NCBI GenBank assembly: GCA_002482845.1
Contig: DLGT01000112.1
Coordinates: 1 to 64,000 of the forward strand
Direction: 5' to 3'
From: Saprospiraceae bacterium UBA7687
GTDB taxonomy: Bacteria; Bacteroidota; Bacteroidia; Chitinophagales; Saprospiraceae
DNA: 64,000 nt
This document shows positions 43,963-51,967 of the stretch, piece after piece. Below the pieces are notes generated by a model. The model was given only the letters and a program-made list of their open reading frames with translations. It was not told the origin of the DNA and made no database searches. Positions within the stretch are counted from its first letter, which is position 1, and every line of letters starts with the position of its first letter. Made by a program: the position numbers and the translations under genes.

Positions 43963-44793
43963 TTAAAAGTTGTGCACTTCTACATCAAATCCTAGCACTG
44001 CACTCGCTCTACCAGGAGTAGAAGATTTACCATATGCAAATTTAGATGGTATAAATAACTTTCCTTTGCCACCACGTCCAAACTTAGGAATACCTTTTTG
44101 CCAGCCCTGGATTACATTGGCAAGTGGGAAGGATACATTACTTCCTGAGTCAAAAACAACACCATCTAAGAAATATCCTTTATACGTTGCTACGACAGTA
44201 TTTGTTATTTTTGGTTTTTCTGCACTCCCTTCATTTTCTATTATATAAAATATACCTTCAGGCGTTTTTTCAGCTGTAAGATTCTTAGCAATTAAATAGT
44301 CTTCAATTAGCTTGGTGTCCACAGCAAATTGCTCTTCGGCAGTTAAATCAAAATTAAGGACTTCTATATCAAATATTAGTACTGCATTAGCTCTCCCAGG
44401 TCTAGATGATGTACCATATCCAAATTTAGATGGGATTAATAACTTGCCTTTCCCACCACGACCGAACTTAGGAATCCCTTTTTGCCAGCCTAGTATAGTG
44501 TTAAAAAGTTCAAACGAAGCATTAGTTCCTGAATCGAACACGGTACTATCGAGAAAATATCCTTTGTAAGTAGCATTTACAGTACTTGTGACTATTGGCT
44601 TCTCGGCTCCACCTGGATTTTCTATGATATAATAAAGACCATCAGGTGTTTTTTCAGCTGTAAGATTATTGGTTTTAAGATAATCTTGTATCAATTTTTC
44701 GTCTATCGCAAATTGTTCTTCTACAGACAACTCGTCATCACTACATGAAAGAAACATAAAAACAAGACCAAACAACAAAACTAAACTTCTCAT
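43963..44793 (-). CDS. Tandem two-domain FKBP-type peptidyl-prolyl isomerase lipoprotein
   Basis: A 276-residue lipoprotein (lipobox FLSC, Cys17) with two nearly identical modules. Each has a short linker (EEQFAxDxKLIxDYL--NLTAEKTP-G--YIIEN) and an FKBP domain (about 60-155 and 183-276) with ATYKGYFLDxxVFDSG and GWQKGIPKFGRGGKGKL-IPSKF-YG. Both domains keep the FKBP fold signature, but the usual IPP before the last strand is IPS. It is predicted to be anchored in the membrane facing the periplasm. Its neighbours are DsbD and another FKBP, so this is an envelope-folding cluster. Confidence 0.93.
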   Translation of the reverse strand: MRSLVLLFGLVFMFLSCSDDELSVEEQFAIDEKLIQDYLKTNNLTAEKTPDGLYYIIENPGGAEKPIVTSTVNATYKGYFLDSTVFDSGTNASFELFNTILGWQKGIPKFGRGGKGKLLIPSKFGYGTSSRPGRANAVLIFDIEVLNFDLTAEEQFAVDTKLIEDYLIAKNLTAEKTPEGIFYIIENEGSAEKPKITNTVVATYKGYFLDGVVFDSGSNVSFPLANVIQGWQKGIPKFGRGGKGKLFIPSKFAYGKSSTPGRASAVLGFDVEVHNF

Positions 44794-44866
44794 AAATCAC
44801 AAAATTTCTGCAAAGATGATACACAAAACTACATTTATACAATATTTTTTGTAAAGAATTACAAAA

Positions 44867-46987
44867 TTATTGGTTTCTAGCTTCTTTCAGACTACATTCT
44901 AAAAATTCAAGATAACCAGCAATACCTTCCACAAAAGGTCTAGGTTTACTAATTACTTTTTGCTCATTAGTGGTCATGACGTAAAGTGGCTGTGAATTCT
45001 GTTCAAAATTTACAATCTGAAAATCAGCCCATTTATTACCCACATTTCTCAGTTTAGCGTCTGTATTCATTGAAGTGTAAACAGGGGACAATTTTTTGTC
45101 TTCATCTACATACAGTGAAATCAACACTACTGAATCATTCAATATTTTTTTGACCCTTTCGTCTACCCAAATCAGCTCTTCCGTTTTACGACAATTGACA
45201 CAACCATGGCCCGTAAAATCCAACATTGCTGGCTTGCCCACTTCTTTTGCATAACTCATACCTTCGAAGTAGTCTTTAAAACAATTAATGTTGTTTGCAC
45301 ATTTGCTATATGAAGGATATTTTGTCTTTATAGATGCATCTACATCTTGCGGTGTAATGAAAAAATTGTAATGTGCAGGTGGTGCTAATCCACTCATCAA
45401 AGATAATGAACTATAGACATTTGTTTTATCATTAATCCTGAATCCTGACGCTAAATAAATTACCGAAATACCTGCAAGTACTGCAAATGACATCCTCACT
45501 GGAGATAGTTTTTTTATTGGACTATCATGTGGGAATTTTATAAACCCGAATAAATACAATGTCATTCCTGCGAAAATCAAGACCCATAATCCCATGAATA
45601 ATTCATACTTTAGGAATCCCCATCCATTGGTCATATCTGCTACAGATAAAAATTTGAGTGCAAGTGCCAATTCCAAAAATCCTAATACAACCTTTACAGA
45701 ATTCATCCAACTTCCAGATTTAGGCAAAGTATTGAGCCAAGCTGGGAAAGCTGCAAAAAGACCAAAAGGTAAGGCTAGCGCAAAAGAAAAACCAAACATA
45801 ACTAAAAATGGTCCTAAATATTCTCCTTTGGTTGCCGCTTGTACAATAGCCGTTCCAATAATAGGACCTGTACATGAAAATGAAACCAAAGCAAGCGTAA
45901 ACGCCATAAAAAATATTCCTATCAATCCACCTTTGTCAGCCATTCTATCGCTTCCTGTACTCCAACTACTAGGTAGCGTGATCTCATAAAACCCAAAAAA
46001 TGAAAAAGCAAATGCTATGAAGATTACAAAAAACAAGGTATTCGCTATCCAGTTTGTAGATAATCTATTCAGTGCTTCGGGTCCTACAAAAATAGTAATC
46101 AACAAACCAATCAATAAATAAATAACTATTATTGAAGCTCCATAAATCAAGCCATTGACCCATCCTTTTCTTTTGGTATCTTTGGTAAAAAAACTAATGG
46201 TGATAGGCAACATTGGGAAAACGCAAGGCGTAAGTAATGCAAGTAATCCACCGATAAAACCAAATAAAAAGGTCCAGAAAAGTCCTTCTTTTTGTTCTTC
46301 TACACCGCCGCAAGTTGATAAAGGACTTTTAAAAGTTTCTTTTAGTGATGTTATTTTTTGATCTATTTTATCCCCGACAATGATAGCTCCAATGGAATTT
46401 GAAGCAATAGTACCTAATATTGTATCCGTAGATGCAACAGCATTGGATGAAGTGTCCGTAGGTGTTGGAATTACAGCAGTCTCATCTGTTGTCGAAGCAT
46501 CATCCTTTGAATCGGCAATAGTGCCAGATTTTGGTAATTTAAAGGAAAAATCTACGTCTGATGGCGGTAAACACTTTTCATGGTCACACGCCATAAAATT
46601 GACGTATCCTTTAATCGGTTTTGATGCGTCTTTGACTTTTATTTTTTGCTCAATTACAAATGGTTTGTCAGCTAAAAACTTAACAACATTCACACCAAAG
46701 TATGCATCCATTCCTTCTTTTTTTGCTCCTTTTTCTGATGCTTTACCAACGAGTTCGATACCTGACATCTCTTCATAATTGATGCTCGTAGGTACAGGGC
46801 CGTCTTCTGATGTAAACTGAGAATACACTGTCCACCCTTTATCAATAGTAGCCGTGTACTTCAGTTTGAATTCTGTATCATTGATTTTTTCAACATCAAA
46901 CTTCCATTTTACTGGTGTTAATATCTGTGCAAAACTTGCACTAGCCAAAAATAAAAGCAGCAAACTAAAGGTAAAAAGACGTTTCAT
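44867..46987 (-). CDS. DsbD-type thiol:disulfide interchange protein
   Basis: A 706-residue protein from the ATG at 46987 (MKRLFTFSLLLLF signal). The N-terminal DsbD-alpha-like domain (about 22-145) has the redox pair in MACDHEKCLPP. The central membrane domain (about 225-480, around eight helices) has the two electron-carrying Cys in LLTPCVFPMLPITISFF and SFSCTGPIIG. The C-terminal thioredoxin domain (about 580-700) has GHGCVNCRKTEE. It transfers electrons from cytoplasmic thioredoxin to periplasmic partners such as isomerases and cytochrome c maturation. It is downstream of a lone DsbD-alpha paralogue and upstream of the FKBP genes. Confidence 0.93.
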   Translation of the reverse strand: MKRLFTFSLLLLFLASASFAQILTPVKWKFDVEKINDTEFKLKYTATIDKGWTVYSQFTSEDGPVPTSINYEEMSGIELVGKASEKGAKKEGMDAYFGVNVVKFLADKPFVIEQKIKVKDASKPIKGYVNFMACDHEKCLPPSDVDFSFKLPKSGTIADSKDDASTTDETAVIPTPTDTSSNAVASTDTILGTIASNSIGAIIVGDKIDQKITSLKETFKSPLSTCGGVEEQKEGLFWTFLFGFIGGLLALLTPCVFPMLPITISFFTKDTKRKGWVNGLIYGASIIVIYLLIGLLITIFVGPEALNRLSTNWIANTLFFVIFIAFAFSFFGFYEITLPSSWSTGSDRMADKGGLIGIFFMAFTLALVSFSCTGPIIGTAIVQAATKGEYLGPFLVMFGFSFALALPFGLFAAFPAWLNTLPKSGSWMNSVKVVLGFLELALALKFLSVADMTNGWGFLKYELFMGLWVLIFAGMTLYLFGFIKFPHDSPIKKLSPVRMSFAVLAGISVIYLASGFRINDKTNVYSSLSLMSGLAPPAHYNFFITPQDVDASIKTKYPSYSKCANNINCFKDYFEGMSYAKEVGKPAMLDFTGHGCVNCRKTEELIWVDERVKKILNDSVVLISLYVDEDKKLSPVYTSMNTDAKLRNVGNKWADFQIVNFEQNSQPLYVMTTNEQKVISKPRPFVEGIAGYLEFLECSLKEARNQ

Positions 46988-47025
46988 TTCTCTTGGATAT
47001 ATTAGGATTGACAAAAATTTATAGA

Positions 47026-47451
47026 TTAGTATTTAAGGTCAAAAGTGACATCAGTCGGTGGCAAACATTTTTCACCATCACACGTCATATAAGTGACATA
47101 GCCTGATAGCGATTCGCCCTTTTTGATTGTAAAAGTTTTGGTAAAGATTGCTTTTTCTTTAAATTTGATCACTTCTACATCAAACATGCTATCAAATTCT
47201 TTGATTGCTTTTGATTTTTCATCAAATTTCATTTCAATATTATTGACTACAAAAGATGTCGGTATGGGACCATTATCGTCTGTAAATTGTGAATACAAAA
47301 CCCATGTCTTTTGTATGGATGCCGTGGCGATCAGTTCAATATTATGATCGTCAACTTTTTTTGTTTCAAATGTCCAAGTCACTGGACTGCCCTTTTCGCC
47401 AAAAAAATTAAATACTGAGAATATGGTGGAAAATATAATTGATAAATACAT
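47026..47451 (-). CDS. Stand-alone DsbD-alpha-like domain protein
   Basis: A 141-residue exported protein with short signal peptide. It is homologous to the N-terminal domain of the next gene: TWVLYSQFTDDNGPIPTS corresponds to TVYSQFTSEDGPVPTS, and YMTCDGEKCLPPTDVTF to FMACDHEKCLPPSDVDF. The Cys-x4-Cys redox pair is present. It is probably a free periplasmic electron acceptor for the DsbD membrane domain. It is 38 bp upstream of the ATG at 46987 and arose by duplication of that domain. A TACTTTTG box lies at 47500-47507. Confidence 0.9.
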   Translation of the reverse strand: MYLSIIFSTIFSVFNFFGEKGSPVTWTFETKKVDDHNIELIATASIQKTWVLYSQFTDDNGPIPTSFVVNNIEMKFDEKSKAIKEFDSMFDVEVIKFKEKAIFTKTFTIKKGESLSGYVTYMTCDGEKCLPPTDVTFDLKY

Positions 47452-47499
47452 TTATGATAGATTATAACCGATTGAAAAAATAAAAATCTAAATTGATTG

Positions 47500-47507
47500 C
47501 AAAAGTA
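47500..47507 (-). promoter_or_regulatory. TAnnTTTG -7 box of the DsbD/FKBP gene cluster
   Basis: The minus-strand TACTTTTG is 48 bp before the ATG at 47451. Confidence 0.45.
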
Positions 47508-47580
47508 ACCATTTATTTACTTTATAACTTTCCATGCATCTCGCTTTAATAAAAGATTAACGCCACGTTAGGTAATTATT

Positions 47581-48564
47581 TTAAAAGTTAATCAATTTAA
47601 ACTGCGTGATAAAAATCAATGCAATGACAAAAATATGTATAAGCTCATTAAATATAATTCGCTTTGAATCACTTAAATAAATACCTATTAATATCGATAA
47701 TGGTAATGAAAGAGAAATCAAATGAATTGTACTATTTGTCTTAAATATGAAAAATGACACTAACGTAAATAGCATAAACCAATATACAATATCTATTTTT
47801 TTCTGACTTTGAATACTTTTTTTGCTTGTAAAAGATGGATAATTGAAAACAGCAAAGGCGACGCACAAGAACAAGAATATTACTGAAACATAAAATATAA
47901 AAAGAATATCACTATTCAGCACAGGAAATCTAAAGAATATCTCTTTAACAAAATCTAAATCAGCAAACTTTATATCATTCCAATATTTATAAGTAAACAG
48001 AAAAAAATATGGCAATGAAATTCCTATAAAAAACTGAAGTTTTTCTAATATTTTGAAAGATCTCAGGAGTAACAGTGCAATTATACCGAATAAAATTAAA
48101 GCAAAATAGGGAGTGTATATAGCAGAAGCGACGCCTATAAAAAATCCTGTATTGAATATATAAACTGTTGCATTAGGAAGTTTATAAGTATTGAGCAAAT
48201 TTGCTAATGCTACTATAATAAAGGTATTTGCTATAAGAATAGGAGAAAGTAAGTTATTCTCAGATATAATGGACACAAATAAAATATAAAGTAGGCCTGC
48301 AAATAAGGTAATTTCCTTAGATATCCTGTTTTTGATAAATATCTGATTAATTAATAATACCTGAATAAAAATCAGAATGTTTGCTATTATGTTTTGAATC
48401 AATGAATTAGGAAGAAATTCATATAGCAAATCCATAAGAATACTTTCGGCTTGATGCGGTTTATATCCTACAGGGTTTAATAATGTATTTAAACGCAATA
48501 TAAAGATATATGGCAGTAGCAATATATTATTTATGAAGAGATTTTTTCTGAATATTTCCAGCAA
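47581..48564 (-). CDS. DUF6427 family multi-spanning membrane protein
   Basis: A 327-residue protein with about 9-10 membrane helices and few charged residues, matching DUF6427 of Bacteroidota. It starts MLEIFRKNLFINNILLLPYIFILRLN. Members are often called gliding- or envelope-associated without direct proof. No catalytic residues are visible. It is separate from the DsbD-alpha gene (129 bp gap). Confidence 0.7.
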   Translation of the reverse strand: MLEIFRKNLFINNILLLPYIFILRLNTLLNPVGYKPHQAESILMDLLYEFLPNSLIQNIIANILIFIQVLLINQIFIKNRISKEITLFAGLLYILFVSIISENNLLSPILIANTFIIVALANLLNTYKLPNATVYIFNTGFFIGVASAIYTPYFALILFGIIALLLLRSFKILEKLQFFIGISLPYFFLFTYKYWNDIKFADLDFVKEIFFRFPVLNSDILFIFYVSVIFLFLCVAFAVFNYPSFTSKKSIQSQKKIDIVYWFMLFTLVSFFIFKTNSTIHLISLSLPLSILIGIYLSDSKRIIFNELIHIFVIALIFITQFKLINF

Positions 48565-48800
48565 ACCAAAAAAATTAATATTTATCTAAATCAGAGAAGT
48601 CATACTAAATACAAGTAAAATGAAAAATATTGCTATTTAATTTTTCTTGTTGTAAATATAAACAACTTTTATACCATGTGGCAAATTTACAATTTAATTT
48701 ATCAATGTTTCTAAATTATCGTGATAAAATAAATGAATGAGTCAGAATGGCTGATCAAGGTAAAATGTTTGAAGAAAAAAAAACCATTTTGGCATAAAAC

Positions 48801-48837
48801 AAAAATCCCTTGACAATCTATTAATTATCAAGGGATT
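48801..48837 (-). terminator. Terminator of tRNA-Gln
   Basis: Minus-strand arms AATCCCTTGA and TCAAGGGATT (48828-48837 and 48804-48813) form a perfect 10-bp stem with a T-run toward 48800. It lies directly downstream of the tRNA. Confidence 0.85.
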
Positions 48838-48840
48838 ATG

Positions 48841-48911
48841 TTGACCCACTAGGACTCGAACCTAGAATGACGGTACCAAAAACCGGAGTGTTACCATTAC
48901 ACCATGGGTCA
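48841..48911 (-). tRNA. tRNA-Gln (anticodon TTG)
   Basis: The minus strand folds as a full cloverleaf. The acceptor stem is TGACCCA/TGGGTCA with discriminator A. The D-arm includes GGTGTAATGGTAACAC. The anticodon loop TTTTGGT gives anticodon TTG, and the T-arm is CTAGGTTCGAGTCCTAG. One mismatch (C-T) is seen at the outer anticodon-stem pair. The 3' CCA is not encoded. A TAACTTTG -7 box is at 48930-48937. Confidence 0.95.
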
Positions 48912-48929
48912 ATGCTTCGTTAGCGGGTG

Positions 48930-48937
48930 CAAAGTTA
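48930..48937 (-). promoter_or_regulatory. TAnnTTTG -7 box of tRNA-Gln
   Basis: The minus-strand TAACTTTG is 18 bp upstream of the tRNA 5' end. Confidence 0.5.
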
Positions 48938-48991
48938 TAACTATTTGATGGAAATGTAAACAAATTTTTAAATTTTTTTTTTCAAATAATG

Positions 48992-48999
48992 TACCTTTG
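48992..48999 (+). promoter_or_regulatory. TAnnTTTG -7 box of the PAP2-like gene
   Basis: TACCTTTG lies 28 bp before the ATG at 49028. It excludes the earlier in-frame ATG at 48989. Confidence 0.5.
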
Positions 49000-49027
49000 T
49001 GGACTTTTAAAAAGGAAATACCACATA

Positions 49028-49672
49028 ATGATCGCTTGGAAGTCATTTTTTTCATCAAAAACGAGGTTAATTCAATTCTCAATTCTTGCAATTTTATGCC
49101 TGAGTCTTGTATTTGTATTTACTCGTTTTATGGAATGGAATGAAACAAGATCAGGTATGGTTTTTAATGATCCCATATTAAAATTGTTTAATCCAATAGA
49201 CTTGAGTACGGTTATCAGTATCTTTACATTGGTTCCTATATTTTTGGGATTAATTTATATTTTTAGAAAACCGACGACTACCGTTTATTTTTTTATTGCA
49301 GCCATTGTTATTTGTTGTTTCAGAGCACTTACACTTTATCTGTTGCCCCTAGAACCACCTATTAATATCATTCCACTTACGGACCCTGTCATCGAAACAC
49401 TTTTCTATGGAGGTCACGTCTTATTAAAGGATTTGTTCTTCTCAGGACACACAGCAAATCTTATCCTAATTGGACTAATTGTGGAGCAGAGGCGGATAAA
49501 AAACTTATTATTTATCTCTGGATTTTTAGTAGGTTCGATGGTTATGATACAGCATGTGCATTATTCAATTGACGTACTCGCTGCGCCGTTTTTTTCATTT
49601 GTCACTTATCGCATAAGTATTTGGGTAGGAAATGGATTAATTATAAAGGATTTCAAAATAGAAAAAGCTTAA
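49028..49672 (+). CDS. PAP2/sphingomyelin-synthase-like membrane phosphatase domain protein
   Basis: A 214-residue protein from the ATG at 49028, with about six membrane helices. The C-terminal half has the PAP2_C catalytic signatures: a Ser-Gly-His motif (DLFFSGHTANLIL) and HVHYSIDVLAAPF (His and Asp). This resembles sphingomyelin synthase-like lipid phosphotransferases. It may transfer or remove phospholipid head groups. It is transcribed alone and converges on the radical SAM gene, overlapping its 3' end by 4 bp. Confidence 0.85.
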   Translation: MIAWKSFFSSKTRLIQFSILAILCLSLVFVFTRFMEWNETRSGMVFNDPILKLFNPIDLSTVISIFTLVPIFLGLIYIFRKPTTTVYFFIAAIVICCFRALTLYLLPLEPPINIIPLTDPVIETLFYGGHVLLKDLFFSGHTANLILIGLIVEQRRIKNLLFISGFLVGSMVMIQHVHYSIDVLAAPFFSFVTYRISIWVGNGLIIKDFKIEKA

Positions 49673-50691
49673 GCCCAAACCTTACATCCTTCTGTACAAT
49701 TGGTACAAATATCAATCTGATCTCTGCCTTTTAGTAGGGATGTCCTGAAAGCTTGATAACTGTCTCCCTTCCAAACTTCCCTAAACTTCAATTGCTTAAG
49801 ATCACCTAGTTTATGAGTAGCATCTTTGTCAAAACAGCAAGGCACGACCAATCCGTCCCATGTAATGACACAAGCGTGCCAAAGCTTCCAACAATGGTTA
49901 AGCAGTTCGTTTTTTACCATATACGTTCCATCTTCTTTCTGTTTGTAACGAGAATACTTATCGATGGTAGGAATTAGATCATTTCCTTGTTCGTAATTAT
50001 AAACTTGTGCCGTTTTGAGTTTTACCTCATCAACGCCAATTTCTTTGGCAAGTTTATAGATTTCTGGGATCTGATGTTCATTGGGTTTTACCACCAAAAA
50101 CTGAAATATGATATGTGGTGTACTGGATTTGAATTCCTTTTTCCATTTAACCATATTGCGAGCACCTTGGAGTACGGTTTCCAATTTGCCTTCTTTCCTG
50201 TAGTTTTCATACACTTCTTGCGTTGTGCCGTCCACAGATATAATCATTCTATCAAGTCCAGATTCTATGGTTTTACGAGCATTCTCATCATTCAAAAAAT
50301 GTCCATTGGTAGATGTAATGGTATAGATACCTTTGTCAGAAGCATACTTTACCATCTCAAGAAATTTAGGATTGATGTATGGTTCGCCTTGGAAATAAAA
50401 GATCAGGTAAATAAGATCCTTATATAAATCATCAATAGTTGCTCTGAAAAAATCTTCCTTAAGATTGCCCGTTTCACGACTGAAAATCCTTAATCCTGAT
50501 GGACATTCTGGGCACCTGAGATTACAAGCAGTCGTAGGCTCGATGGATATTGTCATGGGCAATCCCCATTGGATAGGTTTGCGCAACCACTTTGTCAAAT
50601 AAAATGATGTAATCAATCCCAAAGCATTTACAGCACGACGTATAGTCATTTTTTTTGCAAAACCCAGTACGTCTTTAATATAAATGCTCAT
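49669..50691 (-). CDS. Radical SAM protein with SPASM domain
   Basis: A 340-residue enzyme with the CxxxCxxC [4Fe-4S] cluster motif at Cys56, Cys60 and Cys63 (ACNLRCPEC), SAM-binding GEPYINP and SVDGTTQEVYENYR segments, and a C-terminal SPASM-type Cys array (CWKLWHACVITWDGLVVPCCFD, then CTNCTEGC) for auxiliary clusters. The substrate is unknown, and no peptide precursor gene is visible nearby. Similar stand-alone Bacteroidota proteins are annotated only as radical SAM/SPASM. It is monocistronic. Confidence 0.92.
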   Translation of the reverse strand: MSIYIKDVLGFAKKMTIRRAVNALGLITSFYLTKWLRKPIQWGLPMTISIEPTTACNLRCPECPSGLRIFSRETGNLKEDFFRATIDDLYKDLIYLIFYFQGEPYINPKFLEMVKYASDKGIYTITSTNGHFLNDENARKTIESGLDRMIISVDGTTQEVYENYRKEGKLETVLQGARNMVKWKKEFKSSTPHIIFQFLVVKPNEHQIPEIYKLAKEIGVDEVKLKTAQVYNYEQGNDLIPTIDKYSRYKQKEDGTYMVKNELLNHCWKLWHACVITWDGLVVPCCFDKDATHKLGDLKQLKFREVWKGDSYQAFRTSLLKGRDQIDICTNCTEGCKVWA

Positions 50692-50807
50692 CTGTGATGT
50701 TGAAATATTGGGTGTAAAAGTAAGGTGTATTATCTACAAAGTCAGCTAGAATGTCCAGAAAGTGTGTTTATCTTAAGGAATAAACATGAATTTCTATACA
50801 AAATGAC

Positions 50808-50815
50808 TAATTTTG
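50808..50815 (+). promoter_or_regulatory. TAnnTTTG -7 box of pth
   Basis: TAATTTTG lies 58 bp before the ATG at 50874. The open-frame start at 50820 is only 4 bp downstream and is therefore unlikely. Confidence 0.5.
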
Positions 50816-50873
50816 CGGCATGTTAGCATGGATAAAAAACATATTTACACCAAATAAAATTGTAATAGATCAG

Positions 50874-51434
50874 ATGAAATTTCTCATTGTAGGATTAGGA
50901 AATATTGGTTCAGAATACGCAAATACGAGACACAATATTGGATTTGATGTAGTAGATTATCTAGCAAAAGATGCGGGAGTTTCATTTTCTCAGAATACCC
51001 ATGGCGATCTCACAGAAATAAAACATAAAGGCCGAACGCTGATACTACTAAAACCTTCCACCTTTATGAATCTCAGTGGAAAAGCTGTAAAGTATTGGAT
51101 GGATAAATATAAAATTCAACCTGAAAACTTGCTCGTCATTGTAGATGATCTCCATCTTGACCTAGGTAAAATGAGACTTCGGGACAAAGGAAGTGATGGA
51201 GGACACAACGGTCTTAAGGATATTCAAGAGAAGTTTGGTCATAACAATTATGTCCGTCTTCGTATGGGAATCGGCAAAGACTTTCATCCAGGTCAACAAG
51301 TAAACTATGTACTAGGAAAGTGGAAAGTCCACGAAAAAGATGATGTCGAAAAGATGATTATCAAAGCTGGAGAAGCTGTCAAAAATTTTGCAACAATAGG
51401 CCTCAAGCTTACTATGGACAATCTTAATAGATAG
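50874..51434 (+). CDS. pth: Peptidyl-tRNA hydrolase
   Basis: A 186-residue enzyme that recycles tRNA by cleaving peptidyl-tRNA. It starts MKFLIVGLGNIG, the classic Pth N-terminus. It has NTRHNIGFDVVD (catalytic His), LLKPSTFMNLSGKAV, VVDDLHLDLGKMRLRDKGSDGGHNGLKDI and RLRMGIGK. The upstream in-frame ATG at 50820 would add 18 residues and is too close to the promoter. It is followed by a pterin dehydratase-like gene 55 bp later. Confidence 0.95.
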   Translation: MKFLIVGLGNIGSEYANTRHNIGFDVVDYLAKDAGVSFSQNTHGDLTEIKHKGRTLILLKPSTFMNLSGKAVKYWMDKYKIQPENLLVIVDDLHLDLGKMRLRDKGSDGGHNGLKDIQEKFGHNNYVRLRMGIGKDFHPGQQVNYVLGKWKVHEKDDVEKMIIKAGEAVKNFATIGLKLTMDNLNR

Positions 51435-51489
51435 GTAAATCTTGGCAACTCATTCGACTTTTGAATGTTAGTCTATAAAATAGAATAAC

Positions 51490-51735
51490 ATGTGTTGGAA
51501 AGAAGAAAATAATAAATTGGAATTATCACTGACTTTTAAAGATTTTGTGCAGGCTTTTGCTTTTATGACCGAAGTAGCTATCCATGCTGAAAAAATAAAC
51601 CATCATCCTACGTGGACTAATACTTATAATAAAATAGATTTTCAACTATCGACGCACGATGCAGGCGATATTGTCACCCAAAAAGATAAAGATTTGGCAA
51701 GCATTATTGACAAGATATATGTCAGATATCAGTAG
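51490..51735 (+). CDS. Pterin-4a-carbinolamine dehydratase-like protein
   Basis: An 81-residue protein. The family signature is present: MTEVAIHAEKINHHPTWTN-YNKIDFQLSTHDAGDIVTQKDKDLA, with the paired His and the THDAG motif. Such proteins recycle the biopterin cofactor of phenylalanine hydroxylase, or act as small moonlighting proteins. It is shorter than most members at the N-terminus. The stop codon abuts the left end of the foldback element at 51736. Confidence 0.9.
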   Translation: MCWKEENNKLELSLTFKDFVQAFAFMTEVAIHAEKINHHPTWTNTYNKIDFQLSTHDAGDIVTQKDKDLASIIDKIYVRYQ

Positions 51736-51967
51736 TTAGTGCTCTGTCAAGATAAAGAACTTAATAAAATGGGACTCTTTTTCCAAATCTCTTCGTTAAA
51801 AATACTCACCGTTAATTTATCATTTATAAGATGTCGACTAAGCTGTGGCGCGGCGTCCACAGTTCAGAGCTAAAATCATTTACGACGATTTCTTTACGCT
51901 CTTCTTCTTGATCTTTGAAAAAATAACTCCCATTATAATTTAACTAATTATCTAGTCAGAGCACTAA
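51736..51967. mobile_element. MITE-like 232-bp foldback element
   Basis: The termini are inverted: TTAGTGCTCTG (51736-51746) and CAGAGCACTAA (51957-51967), perfect for 11 bp. Imperfect complementarity continues for about 55 bp inward (AGATAA and AATGGGA blocks). The centre has a GC-rich hairpin with CTGTGG/CCACAG arms. There is no transposase and no coding frame. The left end begins at the base after the stop codon of the pterin dehydratase-like gene, and the right end contains the stop codon of the convergent reductase gene. Alternatively, it is a large convergent terminator structure. Confidence 0.55.

Noticed and set aside
45594..45989. 131-codon + strand frame antisense to DsbD
   Set aside because: It is a shadow of the DsbD membrane domain, with no promoter or family signature.
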